From DASWJZ01 sp963720705 (GTDB taxonomy: Bacteria > Pseudomonadota > Alphaproteobacteria > Rhizobiales > Afifellaceae): a stretch of DNA of 64,000 nucleotides. The DNA lies in contig CAVRGJ010000006.1 in NCBI GenBank assembly GCA_963720705.1, forward strand, positions 124,001-188,000, written 5' to 3'. Shown piece after piece: positions 52,702-61,484 of this stretch; within the stretch, counting starts at the first letter, position 1, and each line of letters begins with the position of its first letter. Both the position numbers and the translations under genes were made by a program. The notes under the pieces are model-generated. The model was not told the origin of the DNA and searched no databases. It was given only the letters and a program-made list of their open reading frames with translations.

Positions 52702-53210
52702 CGCTCGGGCTCCTTGTCGACGAGCCGCGCCGCCTTGGCGCGCTCGGGCGCGTCGATCATCCCGAAGAGGAAGGCGGTCACTGTGGCGCGGGCGTCGGGA
52801 CCGAGTCCCGCAAGCGCCGCCTTGATGCGATGCTCCTGCGGTGCGGAGAGGCTGGCGGAGAGCGCCTGGCCCGCGGGCGTCGCGTAGAGCAGTCGCTGAC
52901 GGCGATCCTCCAGTCCGGTGCGCTGCTCGATGAAGCCGGAATCGACGAGCTCCTTCAGAACGCGCGCCAGGCTCTGCTTGGTGATCTTCAGGATGTCGAG
53001 GAGGTCGGCGACCGTCAGGCCGGGGTTGCGGTCGACGAAGTGGAGGACGCGGTGGTGCGCGCGGCCGAAGTCCGACCGCGCGAGGATCGCGTCTGGATCA
53101 GATATGAAATCGCGGTAGGCGAAAAACAGAAGCTCGATCAGGTCTACGACGGTCTCGTCGGCCGGAGCCGGAGCCCGCCGCGCGGCGAGCGAGCGATTTA
53201 TGTCAGCCAT
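52698..53210 (-). CDS. MarR-family transcriptional regulator (PetP-like)
   Basis: About 170 residues from MADINRSLAARRAP. Winged helix: LHFVDRNPGLTVADLLDILKITKQSLARVLKELVDSGFIEQRTGLEDRRQRLLYATPAGQAL, with the DRR wing. First gene of the marR-ompR-envZ unit. A palindrome spanning its start codon suggests autoregulation. A longer frame upstream runs into the ilvE promoter region and is rejected. Confidence 0.9.
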   Translation of the reverse strand: MADINRSLAARRAPAPADETVVDLIELLFFAYRDFISDPDAILARSDFGRAHHRVLHFVDRNPGLTVADLLDILKITKQSLARVLKELVDSGFIEQRTGLEDRRQRLLYATPAGQALSASLSAPQEHRIKAALAGLGPDARATVTAFLFGMIDAPERAKAARLVDKEPER

Positions 53211-53219
53211 ATTGACATA
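53199..53219 (-). promoter_or_regulatory. Palindromic operator overlapping the marR start codon
   Basis: TATGTCA-GCCATAT-TGACATA is a perfect 7-bp inverted repeat with a 7-bp centre containing the marR ATG. MarR dimers bind palindromes of this size. Placement over the translation start would let the protein block its own expression. Confidence 0.65.
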
Positions 53220-53378
53220 TCTTACGATCTTGCTATCCTGTGACGGCAGGCTCAGACGAGCCTCGGTCGTCGTCTTCGACTTGTGCAAGAATTGTACGAA
53301 TGGCGCAATCGTGCCGCATCGGGAAGGCATATCAAGTCAGACGGCGCGGTAAGCGTCGCAGCCCTGGAGGACAAGATT

Positions 53379-54287
53379 ATGGCGGGCGTTCCCTTCGATC
53401 AGATGACCGGCAAGATCTGGTTCAACGGAGCCTTTGTCGATTGGGCAGAGGCGAAGATCCACGTGCTGACGCACGGCTTGCATTACGCGAGCTGCGTGTT
53501 CGAGGGCGAGCGCGCCTATGGCGGCGAGATCTTCAAGCTGCGGCAGCACACCGAGCGCCTGTTCAACAGCGCACGGCTCCTCGACTTCGCGATCCCCTAT
53601 TCGGTGGAAGAGATCGACGCGGTGTGCCGCGAGCTTCTCGTCCTGAACAATCTTTCCGACGCCTATGTGCGCCCGGCCGCCTGGCGCGGCAGCGAGATGA
53701 TGGGAGTCTCCGCCCAGAAGAACCGTATCAACGTCGCAATCGCCGTGTGGGACTGGCCGTCCTATTTCAGTCCGGCTGAGCGGCTGAAAGGCATCCGCCT
53801 CGACATCTCCGAATGGCGTCGCCCCGACCCGCGCACCATCCCCGCAAAGTCGAAGGCGGCCGGTCTCTACATGATCTGCACGCTCTCCAAGCACGCCGCG
53901 GAGCGCAAGGGCTATGCCGACGCGCTGATGTTCGACTGGCGTGGCCGCGTCGCCGAGGCAACCGGCGCCAACATCTTCTTCGTCAAGGACGGCAAGCTGC
54001 ACACGCCCGATCCGGACGCCTTCCTGGACGGCATCACCCGGCAGACGGTGATCGAGCTTGCCCGCGCGCGCGGCATCGAGGTGATCGAGCGAGCCATCCA
54101 GCCGGATGAGATGGCATCCTTCGAGCAGTGCTTCCTGACCGGCACGGCCGCCGAAGTGACGCCGGTCTCCGAGATCGGCCCCCACAAGTTTTCAGTCGGC
54201 GAAATCACCAAGACGCTGATGGAAGACTACATGGCGGCGGTTAACCCGGCCGCCCCGGTCGCCGTCAAGAAGGTTGCGGCACGCTGA
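53379..54287 (+). CDS. ilvE: Branched-chain amino acid aminotransferase
   Basis: PLP fold IV transaminase for valine, leucine and isoleucine. 302 residues from ATG 53379, with GGAGG 9 nt upstream. Motifs: WFNGAFVDWAEAKIHVLTHGLHYASCVFEGERAY, the PLP lysine in TIPAKSKAAGLY, and GRVAEATGANIFFVKDGKLHTPDPDAFLDGITRQTVIELA, then FLTGTAAEVTPVSEIG. Divergent from marR with a 168-bp gap. Followed by a clear terminator. Confidence 0.93.
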   Translation: MAGVPFDQMTGKIWFNGAFVDWAEAKIHVLTHGLHYASCVFEGERAYGGEIFKLRQHTERLFNSARLLDFAIPYSVEEIDAVCRELLVLNNLSDAYVRPAAWRGSEMMGVSAQKNRINVAIAVWDWPSYFSPAERLKGIRLDISEWRRPDPRTIPAKSKAAGLYMICTLSKHAAERKGYADALMFDWRGRVAEATGANIFFVKDGKLHTPDPDAFLDGITRQTVIELARARGIEVIERAIQPDEMASFEQCFLTGTAAEVTPVSEIGPHKFSVGEITKTLMEDYMAAVNPAAPVAVKKVAAR

Positions 54288-54298
54288 GCTTCCGGCCC

Positions 54299-54333
54299 GG
54301 CCCCGCTAGGAAGCGGGGCCGTTCCCCTCTTTT
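54299..54333 (+). terminator. Rho-independent terminator of ilvE
   Basis: GGCCCCGC-TAGGAA-GCGGGGCC, a perfect 8-bp stem, followed by GTTCCCCTCTTTT. It lies 12 bp after the ilvE stop. Confidence 0.75.
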
Positions 54334-54335
54334 GG

Positions 54336-54380
54336 GCATGATCTGATCCGAAAACCGGTTTCCACTTTTCGGGATCATGC
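54336..54380. repeat. Palindromic extragenic repeat (ACCGGTTTCCAC type)
   Basis: Outer arms GCATGATC and GATCATGC, inner arms CCGAAAA and TTTTCGG around an ACCGGTTTCCAC core. This 45-bp palindrome is widespread between genes in Hyphomicrobiales. It sits between the ilvE terminator and the next gene. Confidence 0.8.
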
Positions 54381-54395
54381 TCTAAGCGGAGGCAC

Positions 54396-55004
54396 ATGAG
54401 CACCACCATCGACAGCAAGGACGCGCTTCGGCGCGTCTACAAGTCGCCGCAACCGCGCTCGCTCGCCAAGGCGATCAGCCGGCTCGACCGCCATTGCCTG
54501 CGCTTCCTGGAGCTGTCGCCGCTCCTCGTGCTTGCTACCTCGGGCGCAGGCGGCGGCGATGTCTCGCCGCGCGGAGGACCGGCCGGCTTCGTCAAGGCGC
54601 TCGACGACAAGACCCTGGTCATCCCGGATTTTCCCGGCAACAATCGGCTCGACTCGCTTGAGAACATTCTAGAGAACAGCCGCGTCGGGCTGCTCTTCCT
54701 GGTGCCCGGCGTGGATGAGACGCTGCGCGTCAACGGCCGCGCCACGCTCGACATCGATCCCGAACTTCGCGCCATGGGCACGGTCAACGGAAAGCTCCCG
54801 ATCGCCGTCATCCGCGTCGCGGTCGAACAGGCCTATCTGCATTGCGGCAAAGCGCTGATGCGCTCCGCCCTTTGGGACCCGACGAAGCACGTGGACCGCG
54901 CGACGCTCCCCTCGATAGGCGAGATGATCCGCGACCAGGTCAACTGGGCGACGGCAGAGACACAGGACGAGATGCTGGTGCGCTACAAGGAGACGCTTTA
55001 CTAG
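54396..55004 (+). CDS. MSMEG_1061-family FMN-dependent PPOX-type flavoprotein
   Basis: Split-barrel flavin protein of 202 residues, pyridoxamine 5'-phosphate oxidase-like. Blocks: SPLLVLATSGAGGGDVSPRGGPAGFVKALDDKTLVIPDFPGNNRLDSLENILENSRVGLLFLVPG, RVNGRATLDIDPEL, and the C-terminal YLHCGKALMRSALWDP. The catalytic substrate is unknown; members may reduce or oxidise flavin-linked small molecules. Confidence 0.85.
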   Translation: MSTTIDSKDALRRVYKSPQPRSLAKAISRLDRHCLRFLELSPLLVLATSGAGGGDVSPRGGPAGFVKALDDKTLVIPDFPGNNRLDSLENILENSRVGLLFLVPGVDETLRVNGRATLDIDPELRAMGTVNGKLPIAVIRVAVEQAYLHCGKALMRSALWDPTKHVDRATLPSIGEMIRDQVNWATAETQDEMLVRYKETLY

Positions 55005-55016
55005 CGGCCGGCGACG

Positions 55017-55535
55017 TTGGCTGAGACGATCGAAATCCGCAGCTCGCCTGCGAAACTCCTCGGGGTGATCGCCGGAGCCATCCTTTTGACGCTCGTCTCC
55101 GCCTTGATCGCGGCCCGGATTCTGCCTGGCGTCGAGCCTGGAAGCTTCCAGCAGTTCGTCGGCTATTGCGGGCTTGTCTTTTTCGGATTTTGCACGCTGG
55201 CGGGAATCTGGATGCTCTTCACCGCACGAGGCCCGATCGTCACCATCAGCTCGGAGGGCATCCGCGACACGCGCATCACCAGCGACATCATTCCGTGGAA
55301 AGCCGTGCAAAAGATTTCGACCTGGCGGCTTCAGCGACAAAAGGCGATGGTGCTGGCGATCGATCCGGCGGTCGAAGAGCGGCTCAATCTGTCGCGGATG
55401 GTGCGCATGACCCGAAAGGCCAATATCGCGCTTGGCGCCGACGGCCTCTGTGTGACCGCTCAGGGCATCAAGATCGACTACGACACGCTTCTGTCGACGA
55501 GCCTCAAATACTGGAAGGCTGCCACGGGAGGATAA
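55017..55535 (+). CDS. STM3941-like membrane protein
   Basis: A 172-residue protein with two N-terminal hydrophobic segments (LLGVIAGAILLTLVSALIAARIL and YCGLVFFGFCTLAGIWMLFTA), followed by a soluble PH-like domain (IVTISSEGIRDTRITSDIIPWKAVQKIS). The end KIDYDTLLSTSLKYWK is typical of the STM3941 family. Function unknown. TTG 55017 is the likely start, without a strong ribosome-binding site; it follows the PPOX gene by 12 bp. Confidence 0.7.
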   Translation: MAETIEIRSSPAKLLGVIAGAILLTLVSALIAARILPGVEPGSFQQFVGYCGLVFFGFCTLAGIWMLFTARGPIVTISSEGIRDTRITSDIIPWKAVQKISTWRLQRQKAMVLAIDPAVEERLNLSRMVRMTRKANIALGADGLCVTAQGIKIDYDTLLSTSLKYWKAATGG

Positions 55536-55553
55536 GAGACGCCGTTTCCCGAT

Positions 55554-56018
55554 CTAGCGCCATTTCTCCGCGGCGCTGTCATCCGTCTCCTTCGCCGCAA
55601 CCCAGTCGCCTTCCGTGCCGTCGGCGCGGTGCTCCTTCTTCCAGAAGGGCGCGCGGGTCTTGAGATAATCCATCAGGAACGAGGCGGCCTCGAAGGCGGC
55701 CTGACGATGCTCGGAGGCAGCGAGCACCAGAACGATCGGCTCACCGGGTGTCATCTTTCCGGTGCGGTGCACCACCGTCAGCCCGAGGAGCGGCCAGCGC
55801 GCCGAAGCCTCGCGTGCGATGCGAGTGATCTCCTCCTCGGCCATGCCGGAATAGTGTTCAAGCTCAAGCGCCGCGAGTGTCTCGCCCTCGTCGCGGCAAT
55901 ACCCGGTGAAGGCGACGACAGCGCCGATATCGGTACGGCCCGCCGTCAACCGGCGCGATTCCTCCGCGAGATCGAAGCTCTCGCGCCGCACGCGGATGTT
56001 CGGGTTCCAGGGCTTCAT
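55554..56018 (-). CDS. moaE: Molybdopterin synthase catalytic subunit MoaE
   Basis: Large subunit of MPT synthase, inserting sulphur into precursor Z. 154 residues. Motifs: IGAVVAFTGYCRDEGETLAALELEHY, VHRTGKMTPGEPIVLVLAASEHRQAAFEAASFLMDYLKTRAPFWKKE, including the active-site lysines. It provides cofactor for molybdenum enzymes such as the CoxL-like protein at 8-10 kb. ATG 56018. Confidence 0.93.
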   Translation of the reverse strand: MKPWNPNIRVRRESFDLAEESRRLTAGRTDIGAVVAFTGYCRDEGETLAALELEHYSGMAEEEITRIAREASARWPLLGLTVVHRTGKMTPGEPIVLVLAASEHRQAAFEAASFLMDYLKTRAPFWKKEHRADGTEGDWVAAKETDDSAAEKWR

Positions 56019-56036
56019 CAAACGCCCTTCGGGCGC

Positions 56037-56288
56037 TCAGCCACCGGTCATCGGCGGGAAGAAGGCGATCTCGCGCGCGCCATTGAGCGGCGTGTCGTGC
56101 TCAACGTGCTCCTGATCGATCGCCGCGCGGATCACCGTCGGCTCAGCGAAGGCAGCGGCGTAGCCCTCGTCGCGCCCGGACAGCCAGGCGATCAGGTCGG
56201 CGACGCTTGCGACATCCGCCGGCGGATCGATCTCCTCCTCCGCGTGACCGACGCGCTCGCGAACCCAGGCGAAGTAGCGGACCTTCAT
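56037..56288 (-). CDS. moaD: Molybdopterin synthase sulphur carrier subunit MoaD
   Basis: Ubiquitin-like sulphur carrier of 83 residues ending in the required GG (AFFPPMTGG), which is thiocarboxylated. N-terminus MKVRYFAWVRERVG is typical. It starts one base after the pgsA stop and precedes moaE by 18 bp. Confidence 0.93.
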   Translation of the reverse strand: MKVRYFAWVRERVGHAEEEIDPPADVASVADLIAWLSGRDEGYAAAFAEPTVIRAAIDQEHVEHDTPLNGAREIAFFPPMTGG

Positions 56289-56289
56289 G

Positions 56290-56898
56290 TCATTCGCTCA
56301 CAAGGTGCTTCAGGCCGGCGCGGAAATAATCGTAACCGGTATAGAGGGTCACGATCGCTGCCACCCAGAAGAACGTCAATCCGAGATTGATGAGGACGCC
56401 GCTCTTCGCGCCCTGCAGCGCCGGCGCGATGAGCAGCGCGGCGATCGCAATGAGCTGCATCGTCGTCTTCCATTTGGCGAGCCGTGTCACCGGCACGCTG
56501 ACATGCAATTCGGCCAGGAATTCACGCAGCCCGGAGACGAAAATCTCGCGCATCAAGACGATGATCGCCGCCCAGATCGACCAGTGCGCCAGCGTGTCGT
56601 CGGCAACCAGAATCAGGATCGAGACGGCGACGAGCAGCTTGTCGGCGATCGGGTCGAGCATGCGGCCGAGTGTTGATTGCTGCTTCCAGGCGCGCGCCAG
56701 GTAGCCATCGAAATAGTCGGTGATGCTCGCTGCAACGAAGATCAGGAAGGCTGACCAATAGCCCCAGTTTCCGGGGAAATAGAAGGTCGCACCAACAAGC
56801 GGCGCGGCCGCAATCCGACCGTAGGTCAGGATGTTGGGCAGATTGAGCGCCCCAAGCTCGACCGGCCGCCGGATTTCGTCGCCCGTCTGGACCGTCAT
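56290..56898 (-). CDS. pgsA: CDP-diacylglycerol--glycerol-3-phosphate 3-phosphatidyltransferase
   Basis: Membrane enzyme of phosphatidylglycerol synthesis. 202 residues from MTVQTGDEIRRP, preceded by AAGGTGG. The CDP-alcohol phosphotransferase motif D-G-x2-A-R-x8-G-x3-D-x3-D is present in YFDGYLARAWKQQSTLGRMLDPIADK. Several membrane segments. Gene order uvrC-pgsA-moaD-moaE is common in this order. Confidence 0.94.
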   Translation of the reverse strand: MTVQTGDEIRRPVELGALNLPNILTYGRIAAAPLVGATFYFPGNWGYWSAFLIFVAASITDYFDGYLARAWKQQSTLGRMLDPIADKLLVAVSILILVADDTLAHWSIWAAIIVLMREIFVSGLREFLAELHVSVPVTRLAKWKTTMQLIAIAALLIAPALQGAKSGVLINLGLTFFWVAAIVTLYTGYDYFRAGLKHLVSE

Positions 56899-57024
56899 GT
56901 CGCCACCTTGGAATTCCGTGGTGATTGCGTCAATTGGCCGGCTTTGCAAGCCTTAAGCTCAGCCGACCGCTTAGGGCCGATTTGAGACGAAAGCACGACG
57001 GACGGTGCCGTTTTTCCGTGCAAG

Positions 57025-59046
57025 TCACGGAACTTGCTCGTGGAAATGGTCGTAGATCGCCTCCGCCACCGCCCGCGAGACGCCCGCAACCGCCATCAGG
57101 TCCTCAACTCCGGCACGACTGACGGCCTTCGCGGTGCCGAAATGGCGAAGCAGCGCACGCTTGCGGCTCGGCCCGATCCCGGCGATTTCGTCGAGCGGGT
57201 TCTGGTGCATCTCCTTGCGGCGCCGGGCACGATGCGAGCCGATGGCAAAGCGGTGCGCCTCGTCGCGGAGCCGCTCGACAAAATAGAGCACCGGATCGCG
57301 GTGCGGCAGCATGAAGGGCTCGCGGCCGGCCGTGAAGAAGGTCTCGCGGCCGGCATCGCGGTCGCGGCCCTTGGCGATCGAGACGATCGGGACGTCTTCG
57401 ATGCCGATCTCCGCAAGCACGGCGGCGGCGGCACCGAGCTGCGCCTTGCCGCCGTCGACGAGGACGAGATCGGGCCAAGGCCCAAGCGCGTCGCTCTCTC
57501 CGCTCGCTTCGCCGCGCGGCCCGGCCTCCTTCAAGAGGCGCGAAAAGCGACGGTGCATCACTTCGCGCATCATGCCCGTGTCGTCGCCCGGCGTGATGTC
57601 GTCGGCGCGGATGTTGAACTTGCGATAGTGGTTCTTGGCAAATCCCTCCGGCCCGGCAACGATCATCGCGCCAACTGCGTTCGTCCCCATGACGTGGCTG
57701 TTGTCATAGACTTCTATCCGCCGCGGCGGCGCCGGCAATCCAAATGCCTCGGCGAGCCCTGCGAGAAGCCGCGCCTGACTTGCCGTGTCGGCGATCCTGC
57801 GCGCCAGCGCCTCGCGCGCATTGGCCGCTGCGTGCTCGACGAGCTCCCGCTTCTCGCCGCGCTGCGGCACCAAGATCGTTATCCTGCGGCCGGCGCGCTC
57901 GGAGAGCGCCGCTTCGAGCAACGCACGCTCCGAAAAATCGTGCGAGACGAGCACCAGCTTCGGCGTCGGCTTGTCGTCGTAGAACTGCGCCAGAAAGGCT
58001 TCGAGAACGGCACCGGCGTCGAGACTCTTGTCGGCCTTCGGGAAATAGGCTCGGTTCCCCCAGTTCTGTCCGGTGCGGAAGAAGAAGACCTGGATCGACC
58101 AGTAGCCGCCGTCCTGGTGTACGGCGACGACATCGGCCTCCTCCACGCCGTGCGGGTTGATGCCCTGGTGCGACTGGATGTGAGAGAGCGCCGCGAGCCG
58201 GTCGCGATAGAGCGCTGCGCTCTCGAAATCGAGCGCCGTCGAGGCGGTCTCCATCGCTTCCGCAAGCTCGGCGCGCACCTGCCGGCTCTCGCCGGAGAGA
58301 AACGCATTCGCCTCGGCGACGAGCCGGCCATAGTCATCGAGCGCAATCTCGCCGGTGCAAGGAGCCGAGCAGCGCTTGATCTGATAGAGGAGGCACGGCC
58401 GCGTGCGGCTCTGATAGACGGCGTCTGAGCAGGTGCGGATCAGGAATGCCCGCTGCAACGTGTTGACGGTGCGCCCGACGGCGCCGGCAGAGGCGAATGG
58501 GCCGAAATAGCTTCCCTTCCGCCGCCGCGCGCCGCGATGCTTCATGATCGCCGGCGCTTCGTGGTCCTCGGCGATCAGGATGTAGGGAAACGACTTGTCG
58601 TCGCGGAAATTGACGTTGAAGCGTGGGCGCAGGCGCTTGATCAGGTTCGCTTCGAGAAGCAGCGCCTCGATCTCCGTGCGCGTGCGAACGAAGTCCATCG
58701 TGACCGTCGCGCGGATCATGCGAGCGATGCGGCTCGACTGGCCGAGGAGCCGCGTGTAGCTCACCACGCGCTTCTTCAGGCTGCGCGCTTTGCCGACGTA
58801 GAGAACATCACCCTTCGCGTCGATCATGCGGTAGACGCCGGGCGCGTTCGGCAGGTTTTTCACCGCCGCCGCGATCACCTCATGGCCGGGCGCTGCCGGT
58901 GCCGTCGCTTCCCAGTCAAGGTCGAGCCGCGGCGCCGCCTCCGGGCCAACGTCCTCCGCCAGCGGCGGGATGTCGGACGCGGAGGCCCGGCGTTCGTCTT
59001 CGGGCGCTTCGCCGGCGTCGGCCTCGGGTGGAGAATTCGCGTTCAG
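57025..59046 (-). CDS. uvrC: Excinuclease ABC subunit C
   Basis: Makes both incisions in nucleotide excision repair. From the N-terminus: GIY-YIG nuclease (LPNAPGVYRMIDAKGDVLYVGKARSLKKRVVSY), Cys-rich and UVR regions (PCLLYQIKRCSAPC, AELAEAMETASTALDFESAALYRDRLAAL), the RNase H-like incision domain (RRIEVYDNSHVMGTNAVGAMIV, DLVLVDGGKAQLGAA) and HhH motifs (IAGIGPSRKRALLRHFGT). The frame continues beyond GTG 58878 with an acidic 56-residue extension (NANSPPEADAGEAPEDERR...) typical of this order, back to a CTG at 59046 that overlaps the folB stop as CTGA. The CTG is the probable start; no other is available. Confidence 0.92.
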   Translation of the reverse strand: MNANSPPEADAGEAPEDERRASASDIPPLAEDVGPEAAPRLDLDWEATAPAAPGHEVIAAAVKNLPNAPGVYRMIDAKGDVLYVGKARSLKKRVVSYTRLLGQSSRIARMIRATVTMDFVRTRTEIEALLLEANLIKRLRPRFNVNFRDDKSFPYILIAEDHEAPAIMKHRGARRRKGSYFGPFASAGAVGRTVNTLQRAFLIRTCSDAVYQSRTRPCLLYQIKRCSAPCTGEIALDDYGRLVAEANAFLSGESRQVRAELAEAMETASTALDFESAALYRDRLAALSHIQSHQGINPHGVEEADVVAVHQDGGYWSIQVFFFRTGQNWGNRAYFPKADKSLDAGAVLEAFLAQFYDDKPTPKLVLVSHDFSERALLEAALSERAGRRITILVPQRGEKRELVEHAAANAREALARRIADTASQARLLAGLAEAFGLPAPPRRIEVYDNSHVMGTNAVGAMIVAGPEGFAKNHYRKFNIRADDITPGDDTGMMREVMHRRFSRLLKEAGPRGEASGESDALGPWPDLVLVDGGKAQLGAAAAVLAEIGIEDVPIVSIAKGRDRDAGRETFFTAGREPFMLPHRDPVLYFVERLRDEAHRFAIGSHRARRRKEMHQNPLDEIAGIGPSRKRALLRHFGTAKAVSRAGVEDLMAVAGVSRAVAEAIYDHFHEQVP

Positions 59047-59402
59047 GGCTTTCTCTCTTGCATGGTGACGCCGACGGAATCGACGTCGTGATAGATGTCG
59101 GGCTTGCGCACGGATACTTTCGCACGAAGCACCTGCGGGCGAGCCATCAGGCCGTTCAGGATCGCCCTGCAGAGCGTCTCCTGCAAATTGAAATGGCCGC
59201 TCCGGGCGATCGCCGCAACGTCCCTGCGCACCGCGTCATAGTCGAGGACGGAGGCCGCCTCGTCGTGAAGCTCGACCGGTATCTGGCAATCGTATTCGAG
59301 GTCGATCAGAACGCGCTGCGGCGCGGCCTTTTCCACCGCGAGCAGGCCGATGCTCACCTGCTCCGATATGGCGCGAAAGAAGTAGGTAGCAATCTCGCTC
59401 AT
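59043..59402 (-). CDS. folB: Dihydroneopterin aldolase
   Basis: Tetrahydrofolate pathway enzyme cleaving dihydroneopterin to 6-hydroxymethyl-dihydropterin and glycolaldehyde. 119 residues, tunnelling fold, with ISEQVSIGLLAVEKAAPQRVLIDLEYDC, DYDAVRRDVAAIARSGHFNLQETLCRAILN and the late catalytic KPDI region. It follows the pteridine-reductase-like SDR by 10 bp. Confidence 0.85.
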   Translation of the reverse strand: MSEIATYFFRAISEQVSIGLLAVEKAAPQRVLIDLEYDCQIPVELHDEAASVLDYDAVRRDVAAIARSGHFNLQETLCRAILNGLMARPQVLRAKVSVRKPDIYHDVDSVGVTMQERKP

Positions 59403-59412
59403 TAGAGCGTCC

Positions 59413-60177
59413 TCATCGCGGCGCTTTGCCGACGATTTCAGGCGTCTCCCATCCGATGTGCTGGCCGGAATCGAGCAGGAGCAGCTGGCCGGTGATCGAC
59501 GGCGTCTCGACCAGGAAGCGGATGGCGCGGCCGAAATCGGCCGGATCGACGGGCCGCTTGAGCGGGATGCCACCGATCTCCTTGGTCATGCCCTGGTCGG
59601 CGGCGTAGGGGTTCGCGAAGGTCGGGCCGGGTCCGATGCCGTTCACGCGGATCCGCGGCGCGAGCGCCTGTGCGAGCGTCTGCGTCGCCGCCCAAAGCGC
59701 CGCTTTGGTCAGCGTGTAGGAGGGCATTTCGGGCGTAAGCTTCAGCACGCGTTGGTCGATCATGTTGACGATGTTGCCGTCCGATCCCCCTGGAAGCTGC
59801 GCGGCGAAGGCTTCGGCGAGGAAGACCGGCGCACGCAGATTGATGTCGAATTGGGTCCGCCAGACGCCAATGTCGAGCCCCCCGTAACGGTCTTTCAGAA
59901 AGACCGAGGCGTTGTTGACGAGGAGCGTCAGCGGCCCAAGCGCTGCGCGCGCGGCCGGCACGAGGCCGGCGACAGCATTGGCGTCAGAGAGATCGCCGTG
60001 AACGACGGCCGCCTGCCCTCCCGCCGCCCTGATCTCGCCGGCAAGCGTATTCGCTTCATCGACCGACCTGTTGCAGTGAATCGCGACCGCAAAGCCGTGC
60101 GCCGCAAGATCGCGCACGATCGCCGCGCCGATCCTCTTGGCGCTTCCGGTTACGAGTGCGGTGCGAGGCTCGCTCAT
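59413..60177 (-). CDS. Short-chain dehydrogenase, pteridine-reductase-like
   Basis: Classical SDR of 254 residues: ALVTGSAKRIGAAIVRDLAAHGFAVAIHCNRS (the TGSAKRIG loop typical of pteridine reductases and FolM), LLVNNASVF, catalytic YTLTKAAL (Y-x3-K) and NGIGPGPTF. Directly before folB on the same strand, which supports a role in pterin or folate reduction. ATG 60177 preferred. Confidence 0.87.
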   Translation of the reverse strand: MSEPRTALVTGSAKRIGAAIVRDLAAHGFAVAIHCNRSVDEANTLAGEIRAAGGQAAVVHGDLSDANAVAGLVPAARAALGPLTLLVNNASVFLKDRYGGLDIGVWRTQFDINLRAPVFLAEAFAAQLPGGSDGNIVNMIDQRVLKLTPEMPSYTLTKAALWAATQTLAQALAPRIRVNGIGPGPTFANPYAADQGMTKEIGGIPLKRPVDPADFGRAIRFLVETPSITGQLLLLDSGQHIGWETPEIVGKAPR

Positions 60178-60257
60178 CGCTCGAATCATCGGCCCGGGTG
60201 GCGAAGGGCCAGCTTTGCACGCCGGTCCCGGTTTGTCGCAGGGGCGGGCTCTCGGGG

Positions 60258-61484
60258 CTAGCCCGCGAACCGCCTGATCGCCACCACCGCGTTGGTCCCG
60301 CCGAAGGCAAAGGCATTGCTGATTGCCGCACGGATCGGACGCTCCCGCGCCGCCCCGGGCGTCACATCGAGGTCGCACTCCGGGTCGAGCTCCTCGATAT
60401 TGACGGTGGGCGGGACAATGCCGGCGCGGATCGCCTCCACGACGGCGATCATCTCCAATGCGCCGCTCGCGCCAAGCGCATGTCCGTGCATCGATTTCGT
60501 CGACGAGATCGAGAGCGCCTCGGCGTGATCCCCAAACACCGACTTGATGACCTTGATCTCGGTGATGTCGTTGGCGACCGTGCCGGTGCCGTGCGCGTTC
60601 ACGTAGTCGATCGAATTGGGCGAGAGACCGGCGTCCGCGAGGCAGGCGCGGATGGCGGCCGAAGGGCCTTCGACGTTCGGCGCAACGAGGTCCGCCGCGT
60701 CGGCGCTCATACCCACGCCGGCCACCTCCGCCAGGATTTCGGCGCCGCGCGCCTTGGCGTGGTCCGCGCTTTCGAGCACGGCAATGCCGGAGGCTTCGGC
60801 AAGCACGAGACCTTTGCGGTTCTTGTCGAACGGCCGGCACGTGTCGGGCGCCAGCACGCGAAGCGCGTCCCACGCCTTCAGGATTCCGTAGACGAGCGGC
60901 GCTTCCGTGCCGCCAGCGAGCGCGACGTCAACTGCGCCGCTGCGGATCAGGGAGACTGCACTTGCGATCGCGTGGTTGGAGGATGAGCACGCGGAGGAGA
61001 CCGCGAAGACCGGCCCGCGGACTCCATACGCCATGCTGATCTGGCTCGCCGGCGCCCCCGGCATGACGCGCGGAACGGTGAAGACATTGGTGCGCTTCGC
61101 GCCCTCCAGGAACACGCGGCGATAGCTATCCTCGATCGCCTCCCAGCCCGCGACCCCGACTCCGACGACGCAGGCGGTCCGGTCCCCCGTCTCACCGGAA
61201 AGATCGAGCCCCGCCTGCGTGAGCGCCTGGCCCGCCGCCACCAGCGCCAACACGCTGAACCGGTCGAGCATCGCAAGCCGGCGTGAATCGACGAGCGTCG
61301 AGGGATCCGGCGGCGGTATCGCTCCGCCGATCGAGACTTTCAGATCAAAAGGCGCGGAGACGTCGATCGGTCCAATTCCGCAGCGGCCTTCTTTCAGGGC
61401 CGACCAGAAGGCGTCGACGGAGTGGCCGAGGGCCGAGACGCAGCCGAGGCCGGTGACGACAACGCGGCGATCATCGACGGTCAC
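60258..61484 (-). CDS. Beta-ketoacyl-ACP synthase (FabF/KAS II-like)
   Basis: Condensing enzyme for chain elongation, 408 residues. Catalytic Cys in AVSSACSSSNHAIASA near residue 170, His in DYVNAHGTGTVANDITE near 305 and His in STKSMHGHALGASGALEMI near 342, with FGGTNA at the end: all active-site residues are intact. The GTG start overlaps the acp stop, so it works with that dedicated carrier protein. Third gene of the lpxD-acp-ketosynthase unit. Confidence 0.9.
   Translation of the reverse strand: MTVDDRRVVVTGLGCVSALGHSVDAFWSALKEGRCGIGPIDVSAPFDLKVSIGGAIPPPDPSTLVDSRRLAMLDRFSVLALVAAGQALTQAGLDLSGETGDRTACVVGVGVAGWEAIEDSYRRVFLEGAKRTNVFTVPRVMPGAPASQISMAYGVRGPVFAVSSACSSSNHAIASAVSLIRSGAVDVALAGGTEAPLVYGILKAWDALRVLAPDTCRPFDKNRKGLVLAEASGIAVLESADHAKARGAEILAEVAGVGMSADAADLVAPNVEGPSAAIRACLADAGLSPNSIDYVNAHGTGTVANDITEIKVIKSVFGDHAEALSISSTKSMHGHALGASGALEMIAVVEAIRAGIVPPTVNIEELDPECDLDVTPGAARERPIRAAISNAFAFGGTNAVVAIRRFAG

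Noticed and set aside
51100..52887. 595-residue plus-strand frame over the two-component genes
   Set aside because: Antisense shadow; Arg/Asp/His-rich with no domain.
59413..60873. Fused 486-residue SDR with an upstream extension
   Set aside because: The first 230 residues are an out-of-frame reading of the ketosynthase; the SDR starts at 60177.
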